This document shows, piece after piece, positions 1 to 6,922 of a stretch of DNA of 17,565 bases. The notes below the pieces were generated by a model. That model was not told the origin of the DNA. It worked only from the letters and a program-made list of their open reading frames with translations, and made no database searches. The position numbers and the translations under genes are program-made. This DNA comes from WGOA01 sp964429745. GTDB lineage: Bacteria; Bacteroidota; Bacteroidia; Chitinophagales; BACL12. The stretch is taken from positions 1 through 17,565 of the forward strand of contig CAYSDI010000077.1 of NCBI GenBank assembly GCA_964429745.1. Reading direction: 5' to 3'. Each line of letters begins with the position of its first letter. Position 1 is the first letter of the stretch.

Positions 1-1280
1 CCGGTTCCGATGACCACATTGCCGAACCCTCCAAGAGCCGGCTGCAGGCAGCCGGACTGCTTCCGGAGAGCGAAGGCTGGTTTGCGGAGAAGATCCATCC
101 CGACCTGGACGGCGTCATCCTGGGTATGCACGCCCGGGGTGACAACCCAGAAATGGCCCGTGCCTTGGAGCTCGGGCTGCCGGTTTGGTCCTTCCCGGAA
201 TTCATATACCGTCAAAGCACTAAAAAGTTGCGCGCGGCCATCTGCGGCAGCCATGGCAAAACCACCATTACGGCCATGGTCATGCGCATTTTGCAGCAAG
301 CGGGACTTGATTTCGACTACCTGGTCGGCGCCCAATTAGCTGGTTTCGACGTTATGGTTCGGCTCTCTGATGCCCCAGTTATCGTGTTAGAAGGCGATGA
401 ATACCTGAGTTCGCCGCTCGATTCCCGCCCCAAATTCGCCCATTACAGGCCTAGGGTAGCCTTGATCAGCGGCATTGCCTGGGACCACGTAAACGTTTTC
501 CCCACCTTTGAGCAATACCTGGATGCATTCCGCCTGCTCATCCGAAGCCTTGGCCCCGACGACCATCTGGTTTACCAGGCTGAAGACCCGGAACTGGTTC
601 GGCTGGTTCAGGAAGGTTGCCAGGCCCAGCTCCACCCCTACCGCTGTCCGGAATTTCGAGTGGATAAAGGGCAATTAGTGGCCGTGCAACCCGGCGGCAA
701 CATGGAGCATACCATGACGGTGATCGGCCGGCACAACCTGCTCAACGCCGCCGGTGCAGCCCAAGTAGCTGCTCTGCTGGGCGTCAATGATGACGTGTCC
801 TGGCAGGCTTTGGCTCAATTTTCCGGTGCGGCGCGGCGTTTGGAGCTCCTGGCACGGGGCAAGGGCCGCACAGTCATTCGCGACTTTGCGCACAGCCCTT
901 CGAAAGTTCAGGCGTCCACAGAAGCGGTTGCAGGACAATTCGGGCGTTCCGGTTTCGTGGCTTGCCTGGAATTGCACACGTTCAGCAGCCTGAATCCGGC
1001 CTTTATGCCCCAATACCGCGGGGCGCTCGACGCAGCCGAAACAGCCATGGTGTTTTTTGACCCCGCTGCGGTGGCCGCCAAGAAGCTCCCGCCTCTGTTG
1101 ACCGAGCAGGTCAGAGAAGCGCTGCAACGAACTGATTTACAGGTGTTTGACGACTACGAAGCCCTTCGCCAGGCCATTTTAGACGCCGCGCCTGGCATGA
1201 CCAGCCTTCTTTTGATGAGTTCCGGAACCTTCGGGGGAATGGCCATGGGGGAATTGGCTAATTTCATCACCGCGTCCTGA
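1..1280 (+). CDS. mpl: Mpl-like Mur ligase (UDP-MurNAc-peptide ligase), 5' partial
   Basis: This is a Mur-family ATP-dependent amide ligase of the cytoplasm. By homology it resembles Mpl, which joins recycled murein tripeptide to UDP-N-acetylmuramate. The frame is open from base 3, reading GSDDHIAEPSKSRL, so the gene begins before the window. By comparison with E. coli Mpl, I estimate that about 30 N-terminal residues, including the first glycine-rich loop, are missing. Visible motifs are the ATP P-loop GSHGKTT (246-266), EGDEYLSSPLDSRPKFAHYRP (the DEY/HY region), AWDHVNVF with its Mg/ATP-site histidine, GRHNLLNAAGA, and RDFAHSP with the C-terminal domain. The end MSSGTFGGM matches the Mpl-type MSNGGFGG end. 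About 425 residues are present, against roughly 450-460 for full Mpl. The exonuclease gene follows after 19 bases and is probably co-transcribed. A MurC is less likely because of the DEY/SRPKF motif. Substrate specificity is inferred only from family. Confidence 0.88.
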   Translation, partial: GSDDHIAEPSKSRLQAAGLLPESEGWFAEKIHPDLDGVILGMHARGDNPEMARALELGLPVWSFPEFIYRQSTKKLRAAICGSHGKTTITAMVMRILQQAGLDFDYLVGAQLAGFDVMVRLSDAPVIVLEGDEYLSSPLDSRPKFAHYRPRVALISGIAWDHVNVFPTFEQYLDAFRLLIRSLGPDDHLVYQAEDPELVRLVQEGCQAQLHPYRCPEFRVDKGQLVAVQPGGNMEHTMTVIGRHNLLNAAGAAQVAALLGVNDDVSWQALAQFSGAARRLELLARGKGRTVIRDFAHSPSKVQASTEAVAGQFGRSGFVACLELHTFSSLNPAFMPQYRGALDAAETAMVFFDPAAVAAKKLPPLLTEQVREALQRTDLQVFDDYEALRQAILDAAPGMTSLLLMSSGTFGGMAMGELANFITAS

Positions 1281-1299
1281 TACCTTTTCGCACCCCGCC

Positions 1300-2073
1300 A
1301 TGATCCCCCAGCTCCAGCGTCCACTCGTCATTTTTGATCTCGAAGCCACCGGCATCAACATCGGTTCTGATCGCATCGTAGAAATTAGCTTAATCAAAGT
1401 CCAACCGGATGGGGCGCGCGAAATGCGCACCGAGCGAATCAACCCTGGCATTCCCATCCCGGCCGAAGCCACCGCTATCCACGGTATTTTCGATGCCGAT
1501 GTTGCGGACAAACCCCGATTTGCCGACATCGCCGCTGACCTGCGCGACTGGCTCGATGGTTGTGACCTGGCCGGCTACAATTCCAACCGCTTTGATGTCC
1601 CCATGTTGGTGGAAGAATTTCTGCGCGCCCAGGTGGGCTTTGATGAAAACCGCCGCTATATAGACGTCATGCGCATTTTCACCCTGATGGAGAAGCGCAC
1701 CCTGGAAGCGGCCTACAAGTTTTATTGCGGAAAGAGTCTGGAAAATGCCCACGCAGCCGAGGCAGATACTTTGGCTACCTGGGAAGTGCTTCAGGCCCAA
1801 CTAGAGCGCTATGCCGTGGAGTTGGAACCCGATGTAGAGTTTCTGGACCGTTTTACCGCTGACGAGGATTTTGTTGACTTCGGCCGGCGCATGATCTACC
1901 AGAACGGAGTGGAAGTGTTTCATTTTGGCAAACACAAGGGTAAGCCAGTGGAAGAAGTCTTTGAGCGGGAGCCCTCCTATTACGATTGGATGCTCAAAGG
2001 CGATTTTCCGGAGCACACCAAATTAAAACTCAAAACTATTTGGTTGCGTTATCGCAGCCGAAAGAACCGTTAA
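1300..2073 (+). CDS. DEDDh 3'-5' exonuclease (DnaQ-like) with ExoX-type C-terminal domain
   Basis: A 257-residue cytoplasmic exonuclease of the DnaQ fold, expected to remove nucleotides from 3' ends during proofreading or repair. The catalytic set is complete: D13 and E15 in FDLEATG, D99 in NSNRFDVPML, H151 and D156 in HAAEADTLATWE. After the roughly 180-residue nuclease domain, a compact C-terminal segment (about residues 196-250) contains FGKHKGKPVEEV and YYDWMLKGDFP. This resembles the small domain shared by exodeoxyribonuclease X-like proteins and DUF3820-type proteins. The ATG at 1300 lies 19 bases after the Mur ligase and no Shine-Dalgarno is seen. Homologues are often annotated as DNA polymerase III epsilon subunit. 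The protein lacks the polymerase-binding tail of E. coli DnaQ as far as I can judge, so a repair exonuclease is the safer call. Confidence 0.9.
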   Translation: MIPQLQRPLVIFDLEATGINIGSDRIVEISLIKVQPDGAREMRTERINPGIPIPAEATAIHGIFDADVADKPRFADIAADLRDWLDGCDLAGYNSNRFDVPMLVEEFLRAQVGFDENRRYIDVMRIFTLMEKRTLEAAYKFYCGKSLENAHAAEADTLATWEVLQAQLERYAVELEPDVEFLDRFTADEDFVDFGRRMIYQNGVEVFHFGKHKGKPVEEVFEREPSYYDWMLKGDFPEHTKLKLKTIWLRYRSRKNR

Positions 2074-2198
2074 TTCTGCCTTGAAAGGCGGATGCCACAG
2101 TGTTGCAATGCCGTATCTTCACTTTTTTTTTGCTCTTCTAAAGCCCACTGTAACACACCGACCTCAGGGTCTAAACTTTAAGCCACCAACATTAGCCT

Positions 2199-2930
2199 GT
2201 GTCGAGCCACCTGGTCATTATACCTACTTACAACGAGCGCGAGAACATCGTCCGGATGATCAGCGCCGTGCTGGGCCAGTTGCGCGACCTTCATTTATTG
2301 GTGGTTGACGACGGTTCGCCGGATGGCACCGCCCAACTGGTGCGCGAGACTATGATCCAATTCCCCGGAAAGGTGCATTTGTTGGAGCGCGCCGGAAAAC
2401 TGGGCCTGGGTACTGCCTACATCGCCGGCTTTCGCTGGGCGTTGGACCGCGATTATGAAACGGTCACCGAAATGGACGCCGACTTCAGCCATAATCCCGA
2501 TGATCTGGTTCGGTTAATTGACCGGGTTCAGGCCGGTGCCGATCTGGCTATTGGCTCGCGCTATGTGGCTGGCGGCGGGGTCACCAATTGGCCTACCGAC
2601 CGGGTGTTGCTCAGCAAATACGCGTCCATTTACGTGCGGCTGATTACCTGGATGCCGGTGCGCGATACCACGGCGGGCTTTGTTTGCTATCACCGCCGGG
2701 TGCTCCAAACCCTGGATTTATCCAAAATCCGCTTTGTAGGCTACGCCTTCCAAATTGAAATGAAGTTTGCAGCCTGGAAACTCGGTTTCAAATTGGCCGA
2801 AGTGCCCATCACGTTCGTAGACCGTATTGCCGGAGCCTCCAAAATGTCGAAGGGCATTTTCAAAGAGGCCGCTCTTGGTGTTTGGGAAATGAAGTTTCGC
2901 AGTTTGACCCACAGCTACCGCAAGAACTGA
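2199..2930 (+). CDS. Polyprenol monophosphomannose synthase-like glycosyltransferase (GT2)
   Basis: A 243-residue family 2 glycosyltransferase of the Dpm1 type, predicted to move a sugar (mannose or glucose) from its nucleotide donor to a polyprenyl phosphate at the cytoplasmic membrane face. The order of motifs is typical: IIPTYNERENI at residues 7-17, VVDDGSPDGT at 35-44, the metal-binding DAD at 93-95 followed by FSHNP, then IGSRYVAGGGVTNWP and DTTAGFVCYHR. There is no C-terminal membrane domain, so it is a soluble, single-domain Dpm1-like form. The start is a GTG at 2199, giving SSHLVIIPTYNE right at the fold's first strand, and no upstream in-frame ATG fits. The 125-base gap after the exonuclease holds an imperfect stem at 2076-2091 and an oligo-T run, but no promoter I would defend. 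The polyprenyl-sugar product could feed a GT-C enzyme such as the gene at 10475; that link is inference. Confidence 0.9.
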   Translation: MSSHLVIIPTYNERENIVRMISAVLGQLRDLHLLVVDDGSPDGTAQLVRETMIQFPGKVHLLERAGKLGLGTAYIAGFRWALDRDYETVTEMDADFSHNPDDLVRLIDRVQAGADLAIGSRYVAGGGVTNWPTDRVLLSKYASIYVRLITWMPVRDTTAGFVCYHRRVLQTLDLSKIRFVGYAFQIEMKFAAWKLGFKLAEVPITFVDRIAGASKMSKGIFKEAALGVWEMKFRSLTHSYRKN

Positions 2931-3076
2931 TCCTTTTCTGCCGTTGAAGCCCTGGGCTTACCTGACGGGATGGTTAGGTTTGGGCAGTGCTGTGTTCCGG
3001 CCTGATTTTTGCAAGACCCTTAACGGCCTGGAAACTGAGCGACGGATTCTGGGCCATGGAGTTTGTTTTGCAGAGT

Positions 3077-3132
3077 CTGTATTATTCAAACTGTATTACT
3101 TAAACTGTATTACTTAAACTGTATTATTTAAT
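3077..3132 (+). repeat. Four tandem 14-bp repeats upstream of the DUF4294 gene
   Basis: Four head-to-tail copies of a 14-base unit with consensus CTGTATTACTTAAA occupy exactly 56 bases: 3077-3090, 3091-3104, 3105-3118 and 3119-3132. The two inner copies are identical. The outer copies differ at two positions each. The array ends 7 bases before the ATG at 3140, so it would lie in the 5' leader or overlap the promoter. It is AT-rich in a GC-richer surrounding. The 209-base region before the gene otherwise contains only a TAnnTTTG match (2975-2982, TAGGTTTG) without a well-placed -33 element. Confidence 0.9.
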
Positions 3133-3139
3133 CGGGCGA

Positions 3140-3781
3140 ATGAAACTGCTTTTCGCGCTGCTGGTGTTTGCTGCATCCGGACAATCGGCGTTGAACGCCC
3201 AGGTTCTGGTTGGCCCTCCCGTGCCCGATGCGCTAAATACAGCGATCGATCCTACGGGCAATCAGGGTTATCTGGAGGAAACCATCGGTGCTGTCGTGTT
3301 AAAACCAGTCACTATTCGCCCATGGGCCTATGCCAACATGGACGCGGAAACCGCCCGACAATACCGGCGAACCCGCTACCACGTGATCAAGGTCTATCCC
3401 TATGCCATTAAGGCGCTGGATCAAATGGCTGCCTTGGATTCGGTGGTGCAACAGGCCGACCGCCGACGCGAGGGAAAGCGCTACCGGAATGCGCTCGAAA
3501 AAACCCTCAAGGACGATTTCAAGGATGACCTCAAAAACTTGTCCCGTTACCAGGGCAAGGTGCTCATCAGCATGTTGGAGCGGCAAACTGGCAGACCTTT
3601 TTATGACCTACTGCGCGACCTCAAAAACGGAGTAAGTGCAACGTTTTGGCAAACGCTGGGCAAGACTTATGGATATGATCTTAAAGACGGATATGACCCG
3701 GCGGAAGATGCCATGTTAGAGTTAATTCTGTCGGAAATGGAATGGCCGGAATACCGGCCCGCTGGTAAAATCATGCGGTGA
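3140..3781 (+). CDS. Exported DUF4294-domain protein
   Basis: A 213-residue protein with a clear signal peptide: MKLL, a hydrophobic core, and a likely cleavage after LNA at residue 20 before QVLV. It is therefore predicted to be periplasmic or outer-membrane associated. The central and C-terminal part (about residues 75-200) matches my memory of DUF4294, a Bacteroidota family: RTRYHVIKVYPYAIKAL, then a charged helical stretch rich in lysine and aspartate, LISMLERQTGRPFYDLLRDLKNG, and FWQTLGKTYGYDLKDGYDP. The function of the family is not known to me. The start is fixed by the signal peptide and by the upstream in-frame TAA at 3101. The gene stands alone: a 209-base gap with tandem repeats precedes it, and the next gene is convergent. 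Confidence 0.85.
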   Translation: MKLLFALLVFAASGQSALNAQVLVGPPVPDALNTAIDPTGNQGYLEETIGAVVLKPVTIRPWAYANMDAETARQYRRTRYHVIKVYPYAIKALDQMAALDSVVQQADRRREGKRYRNALEKTLKDDFKDDLKNLSRYQGKVLISMLERQTGRPFYDLLRDLKNGVSATFWQTLGKTYGYDLKDGYDPAEDAMLELILSEMEWPEYRPAGKIMR

Positions 3782-3837
3782 AACCGAACAGTGAGATCAG
3801 GCTTTGAAATCAATGAATCGTTGCAGAGCATGTCTGG

Positions 3838-4485
3838 TTACCCCGCTGGCAATTGTTTGCCCACCCCGTACAAGATGCCCAGGTAATGGCTTACGCTGCC
3901 CCCAATGACAAAGAGGTGCCAGATGGCATGGTGGTAGGTATAGCGTTTCCACACATAAAAAATAACGCCCGTTGTGTAAAACAGCCCGCCTGCCACAAGA
4001 GCCGCTATGCAAAACACGGGAAGCGTCTCCAGCATCGGACGACCAACTAACAGCACCATCCAGCCCAATAAGATATAGAAGACTAATGAAAGTATTGGAG
4101 CTTTATCCAGCCACCAGGTTTTGTAAAGCGTACCGAGCAAGACCAATCCCCAAATCAGACCCAGAAACGGCCAAGCTATATTGGGCTCCAGGAACAGAAT
4201 CACAAAAGGAGTATAGCTGCCTCCGATCAAAAAGTAAATGGCGATGTGGTCCACTTTTTGCAGCACTTTTTTGGCGCCGGGATGCACAAGGCTGTGATAA
4301 AGCGTTGAACTGCCATAGGTTAGCATCAACGAGAAACAATAAATGCCCACAGCCGCAATTGCCAGTCTGGAACCTGTTTGAACGGCAACGGCAATGAGCA
4401 GGACTGCCCCCACTAAACTGCCCAACCAGCCTATTCCGTGGGTCAGGCTATTGGCCAGCTCTTGCTTTTGGTCGCGCGTCAGCAT
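3838..4485 (-). CDS. Hemolysin III / PAQR family membrane protein (YqfA-like)
   Basis: A 215-residue integral membrane protein with about seven hydrophobic segments, the usual size for bacterial HlyIII proteins. The PAQR metal-site pattern is visible: ELANSLTHGIG at residues 9-19, SSTLYHS with S60 and H64, D79 in KVDHIAIY, and two histidines in the C-terminal segment IWHLFVIGGSVSHY. In eukaryotic relatives these residues bind zinc and may act as a ceramidase-like hydrolase. The bacterial role is unclear, and the haemolysin name comes from one early member. It is transcribed divergently from the gene at 4621 across a 135-base gap and converges on the DUF4294 gene, so it is probably monocistronic. 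No convincing TAnnTTTG promoter was seen on its strand. Confidence 0.92.
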   Translation of the reverse strand: MLTRDQKQELANSLTHGIGWLGSLVGAVLLIAVAVQTGSRLAIAAVGIYCFSLMLTYGSSTLYHSLVHPGAKKVLQKVDHIAIYFLIGGSYTPFVILFLEPNIAWPFLGLIWGLVLLGTLYKTWWLDKAPILSLVFYILLGWMVLLVGRPMLETLPVFCIAALVAGGLFYTTGVIFYVWKRYTYHHAIWHLFVIGGSVSHYLGILYGVGKQLPAG

Positions 4486-4620
4486 GGTATAAAGCTACGC
4501 CGAAGCAAGGCAGATGCCTCCCCCTTGGCCCGATAAATAACCTATTTTGGGTGTTTTGCGTATCTTATTAATAGTTCGAACTTAAAAGGATCATCTCAAG
4601 ACCGAACAGAACACAAGGGC

Positions 4621-5334
4621 ATGGCTACACTTAATCCCGATTGGGTCACCGAGGGCCGCATCGACTTTGAATACAAAAAGTACCTGCTGCTGGGTTACTT
4701 GCAGACGGTATCGCAATATTTCAAGGAGGATAAATTATATCCTTTTTTAAGTGATTTAGTTTCTCAGTATCGGAATTTGGTCAGCTTGCGCGACAACCAT
4801 ACTCTGGCACTTTCGCAATTTCCTAAACAATTGAGCCGACTGGATCTGGAGGAGTTCACCCTGGAATACGAGCGCAAAGTTGATGACGCTGATTATATGG
4901 AAGTCATCGCGCAAATCGTGGATTACGCCATTCCGCGAATTCAGTCCCAACTTGGAAAGGGAAAAGAAATATACGAACAAGTAGAATCACAAATGCGAAT
5001 AGAGCCTATCGGGCTGGTGCCTATTGATACCAGGGTTGGCTACTTCTTTCTGCACACAGATTCTCGATCAGATGCAGATATTTACGAATATGAAGTATCG
5101 TTATTTAATCACAGCGATGACTCATTTCGCAGCTTGCGAACGCGCTTTTTGGTCAAGGTTGTCCTGAGCATCACCCGAACCTTTGAGTCCTACAAACTCG
5201 ATTTAATCCAGACAAGGCGAGCATGGCCAAACCCAGCGGCCTGGCTGGTTTCAGCTTCAGCTCCCCTCCCATTTCAGGAAACGCTTTTGCCAGTGGCCAA
5301 GCGAAGACTCGTCCGCCATTTGGGGAGTTTGTAA
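4621..5334 (+). CDS. Conserved Bacteroidota protein of unknown function
   Basis: A 237-residue soluble protein with no signal peptide, no membrane segment and no catalytic motif that I recognise. It begins MATLNPDWVTEGRIDFEYKK and is mostly helical in composition. Distinctive stretches are KLYPFLSDLVSQYRNL, FPKQLSRLDLEEF, a short aromatic stretch GYFFLHTD near the middle, YEYEVSLFNH, and a C-terminal SAPLPFQETLLPVAKRRL. I recall closely similar unnamed proteins across Bacteroidota, usually without a domain assignment, so it is probably a conserved lineage-specific gene. Base use is more AT-rich in the 5' half than in its neighbours. A weak promoter candidate lies upstream: TTG at 4525-4527, 15 bases, then TATTTTGG at 4543-4550. 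The 135-base divergent region also holds a perfect 10-bp palindrome, AGTTCGAACT (4573-4582). The function is unassigned. Confidence 0.85.
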   Translation: MATLNPDWVTEGRIDFEYKKYLLLGYLQTVSQYFKEDKLYPFLSDLVSQYRNLVSLRDNHTLALSQFPKQLSRLDLEEFTLEYERKVDDADYMEVIAQIVDYAIPRIQSQLGKGKEIYEQVESQMRIEPIGLVPIDTRVGYFFLHTDSRSDADIYEYEVSLFNHSDDSFRSLRTRFLVKVVLSITRTFESYKLDLIQTRRAWPNPAAWLVSASAPLPFQETLLPVAKRRLVRHLGSL

Positions 5335-5378
5335 AAAGTGGGTTTTCAGGAAGATGCCTATTGGAACTTAACCCTATA

Positions 5379-5395
5379 GCGGTTAAAAAAACCGC
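5379..5395. terminator. Possible hairpin between convergent genes
   Basis: The 96-base gap between the convergent unknown gene and secG contains a perfect 6-bp stem, GCGGTT / AACCGC, around an all-A loop of five bases. Its position between two converging stop codons suits a bidirectional terminator. Neither strand has the classical U-tract directly after the stem, so this is only a candidate. Confidence 0.3.
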
Positions 5396-5430
5396 CGGTC
5401 TTACCTGTCTGGCATTTGCTCAGCAGAAGT

Positions 5431-5796
5431 TTACTCAACCGGAGCTTGTTCGGCTGGAGCTTGCTCGGCCGGAGTCAGTGAGGGGGCTGGTGCGGTGCTG
5501 GTGGGAGGCGCGATAATCAACGAAGGATCAGCCTGCGGTGCAAAGTTTCCAGGTTGCGTGTTTACTGGCGTGCGGTTAAGAAAGGCTGAAGTAGACAAGG
5601 TTAAAACAAAAAGGGCTATCAACAGCCCCCAGGTCCATTTTTCTACGATGTCGGTGGAACGCTGGAATCCGAGCAATTGATTGCCTGCCTGGCCGAAAGA
5701 TGCGCTTAATCCACCCCCCTTTGGGTTTTGAATCAGCACAATGGCCCCCAGCAAAAAGCAGACAATCAGGATGATAATGGTGATGGCTTCAATCAT
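5431..5796 (-). CDS. secG: Preprotein translocase subunit SecG
   Basis: SecG is the small, non-essential membrane subunit of the SecYEG export channel. The 121-residue product has two hydrophobic helices (about residues 3-22 and 55-75) joined by the conserved loop LIQNPKGGGLSASFGQAGNQLLG, whose pattern is the family signature. A tail of about 40 residues rich in Pro, Ala, Thr and Gln follows, ending in a duplicated PAEQA unit; many SecG proteins are shorter. It is the last gene of the operon that starts at miaB, 27 bases after the TPR-like gene. In Bacteroidota, secG after lptE and a TPR-like gene is, from memory, a recurring arrangement. Confidence 0.95.
   Translation of the reverse strand: MIEAITIIILIVCFLLGAIVLIQNPKGGGLSASFGQAGNQLLGFQRSTDIVEKWTWGLLIALFVLTLSTSAFLNRTPVNTQPGNFAPQADPSLIIAPPTSTAPAPSLTPAEQAPAEQAPVE
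5441..5470 (-). repeat. Two-copy 15-bp in-frame repeat in the secG tail
   Basis: Two adjacent 15-base copies (5441-5455 and 5456-5470) differ by two bases and encode a duplicated PAEQA pentapeptide just before the SecG C-terminus. The unit is a multiple of three and leaves the frame intact. Confidence 0.8.
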
Positions 5797-5823
5797 GGCG
5801 AAAAGTGCAATCTGGAAAGGCGA

Positions 5824-6897
5824 TCAGGCATTTTTTTTCTCCTGAATCTCCCGAATAAGGTTGGCAAAGAAACCGCTTTTTTCCGGATAGCGCAAGCTCA
5901 GGGCCTGGTAAATGGCCTCTGCTTCTGCCCATTTGCCCTGTGCCGCCAGGATGCCGGCATAAGTTTCTGTGAGGGTGGGATCCTGCGCGTCGGAAAGGAC
6001 ATGGCCCGTTGCTGCGGGCCCCGAGACCGGGTCCCCGGAAGCCACAGCTCCAAAACGTCTGGCGCGGAGGGCACGCTGACGCTCAATCAGGGCGTCAAGC
6101 TGCTGGGAATCCCCCCCCAGACCGATCTCCGACACTGCCGGCTCAAAGACGGCTGGGAGTGCGGCTGCTATCGAAGGAGGGGGTTCTAAGCGTCCCCCCC
6201 CCGCCGTCACAGGCATCTCGGCGTCGGCGATCGGCGTATTGGGCAAGGCAAAGGGCGGTGTGTCGGACGGCCCAGCGTCAGGTGCTGTGCCCGGCAGACC
6301 GGGCCGGCTGCCGGCATACCCTGCCAACCATTCGCCGAACGTTTTGGCTTCTGCCAGCTGGGGTTGGGTATCTGGAACAGGCTCAGGGTTCGGTTCGCCT
6401 TTGGAGACGGCCTCCTGCTCCGGCAAAACCGCTGGCAAAACCTCTGGCTCTGGCGAAACCGCTGGCAAAACCTCCGGCTCCGGCAAAACCTCTGGCAAAA
6501 CCTCCTGCTCTGGCAAAACCGCTGGCAAAACCTCGCTCTCCCGTTCAACCGCCGCATCTGCCACAAAAGGCTCAATTGACCCTTCCAAACCTGCCGTCTC
6601 CGACTCGGTTGCCAAACCAAACGATCCCCCTTCCCCCGACAGGCCTTCCGTCAGCGAGCGGAGCTGGGCATCGAGTTCTGCCGTCATCCAGGCCTTAAGG
6701 CGCGCACGACTGAACGCGTGCACCGCGGCTGAAGTCAAAGTGGTTGCATCAGTATCCGCATCCCGCCGGGCCAACAGCATGCGCGGCGCGGCGAACCAGG
6801 GGTACAGGCGCACCTGCTCTTCCAGCCAGCCTTCCGGCAGCGTTCGCCAACCTTCCGGTTGACGCAAAGCCTGTAGGAGCAAATCATGCGAATTCAA
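5824..6897 (-). CDS. TPR-like protein with a Pro/Glu-rich repeat region, TTG start
   Basis: A protein of 357 residues as called, with three parts. The N-terminal ~70 residues (NSHDLLLQALRQPEGW, then LEEQVRLYPWFAAPRMLLARR) form a block I recall in Bacteroidota TPR-like proteins of this locus. The middle is a long Pro/Glu/Val-rich, probably disordered region that includes four 10-residue repeats of EVLPAVLPEP type. The C-terminal ~50 residues (LTETYAGILAAQGKWAEAEAIYQALSLRYP) look like one tetratricopeptide unit, suggesting a protein-contact role. I chose a TTG at 6897, because it starts exactly at the conserved block and leaves 25 bases after the lptE stop. The ATGs at 6984 and 6981 would overlap lptE by about 60 bases and add unrelated residues. 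It lies between lptE and secG in the same operon. The molecular function is unknown. Confidence 0.78.
   Translation of the reverse strand: MNSHDLLLQALRQPEGWRTLPEGWLEEQVRLYPWFAAPRMLLARRDADTDATTLTSAAVHAFSRARLKAWMTAELDAQLRSLTEGLSGEGGSFGLATESETAGLEGSIEPFVADAAVERESEVLPAVLPEQEVLPEVLPEPEVLPAVSPEPEVLPAVLPEQEAVSKGEPNPEPVPDTQPQLAEAKTFGEWLAGYAGSRPGLPGTAPDAGPSDTPPFALPNTPIADAEMPVTAGGGRLEPPPSIAAALPAVFEPAVSEIGLGGDSQQLDALIERQRALRARRFGAVASGDPVSGPAATGHVLSDAQDPTLTETYAGILAAQGKWAEAEAIYQALSLRYPEKSGFFANLIREIQEKKNA
6411..6530 (-). repeat. 30-bp minisatellite, four copies, inside the TPR-like gene
   Basis: Four adjacent 30-base copies (6411-6440, 6441-6470, 6471-6500, 6501-6530) differ by only a few substitutions. 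Each copy carries two shorter, diverged halves built on the core GGCAAAACC, so a 15-bp sub-periodicity is visible. In the gene they encode a 10-residue unit of the form EVLPAVLPEQ. The repeat keeps several other frames open on both strands. Confidence 0.92.
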
Positions 6898-6922
6898 AGT
6901 CGATTCATTATGGCGCGCAAGA

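Noticed and set aside
2076..2091. Stem CTGCCT/AGGCGG after the exonuclease gene as a terminator
   Set aside because: It contains a G-T pair, has a four-base loop and no U-tract; too weak to list.
2944..3115. A stop-free frame before the DUF4294 gene, reading about 55 residues with a hydrophobic stretch
   Set aside because: It has no ATG, runs into the 14-bp repeats, is very short and resembles no family I know.
5408..5424. A TGGCAT-N-GCA sequence resembling a sigma-54 -24/-12 site
   Set aside because: GG and GC spacing fits, but flanking bases are poor and it points antisense into secG between convergent genes.
6411..6530. The regular 30-bp array considered as a CRISPR
   Set aside because: The units are contiguous with no unique spacers and lie in frame inside a gene; no cas gene is present.
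6009..6862. Long plus-strand open frames opposite the TPR-like gene
   Set aside because: The 30-bp repeat is a multiple of three and contains no stops in several frames, so these frames stay open by chance. The translations are low-complexity Lys/Pro/Ser repeats.
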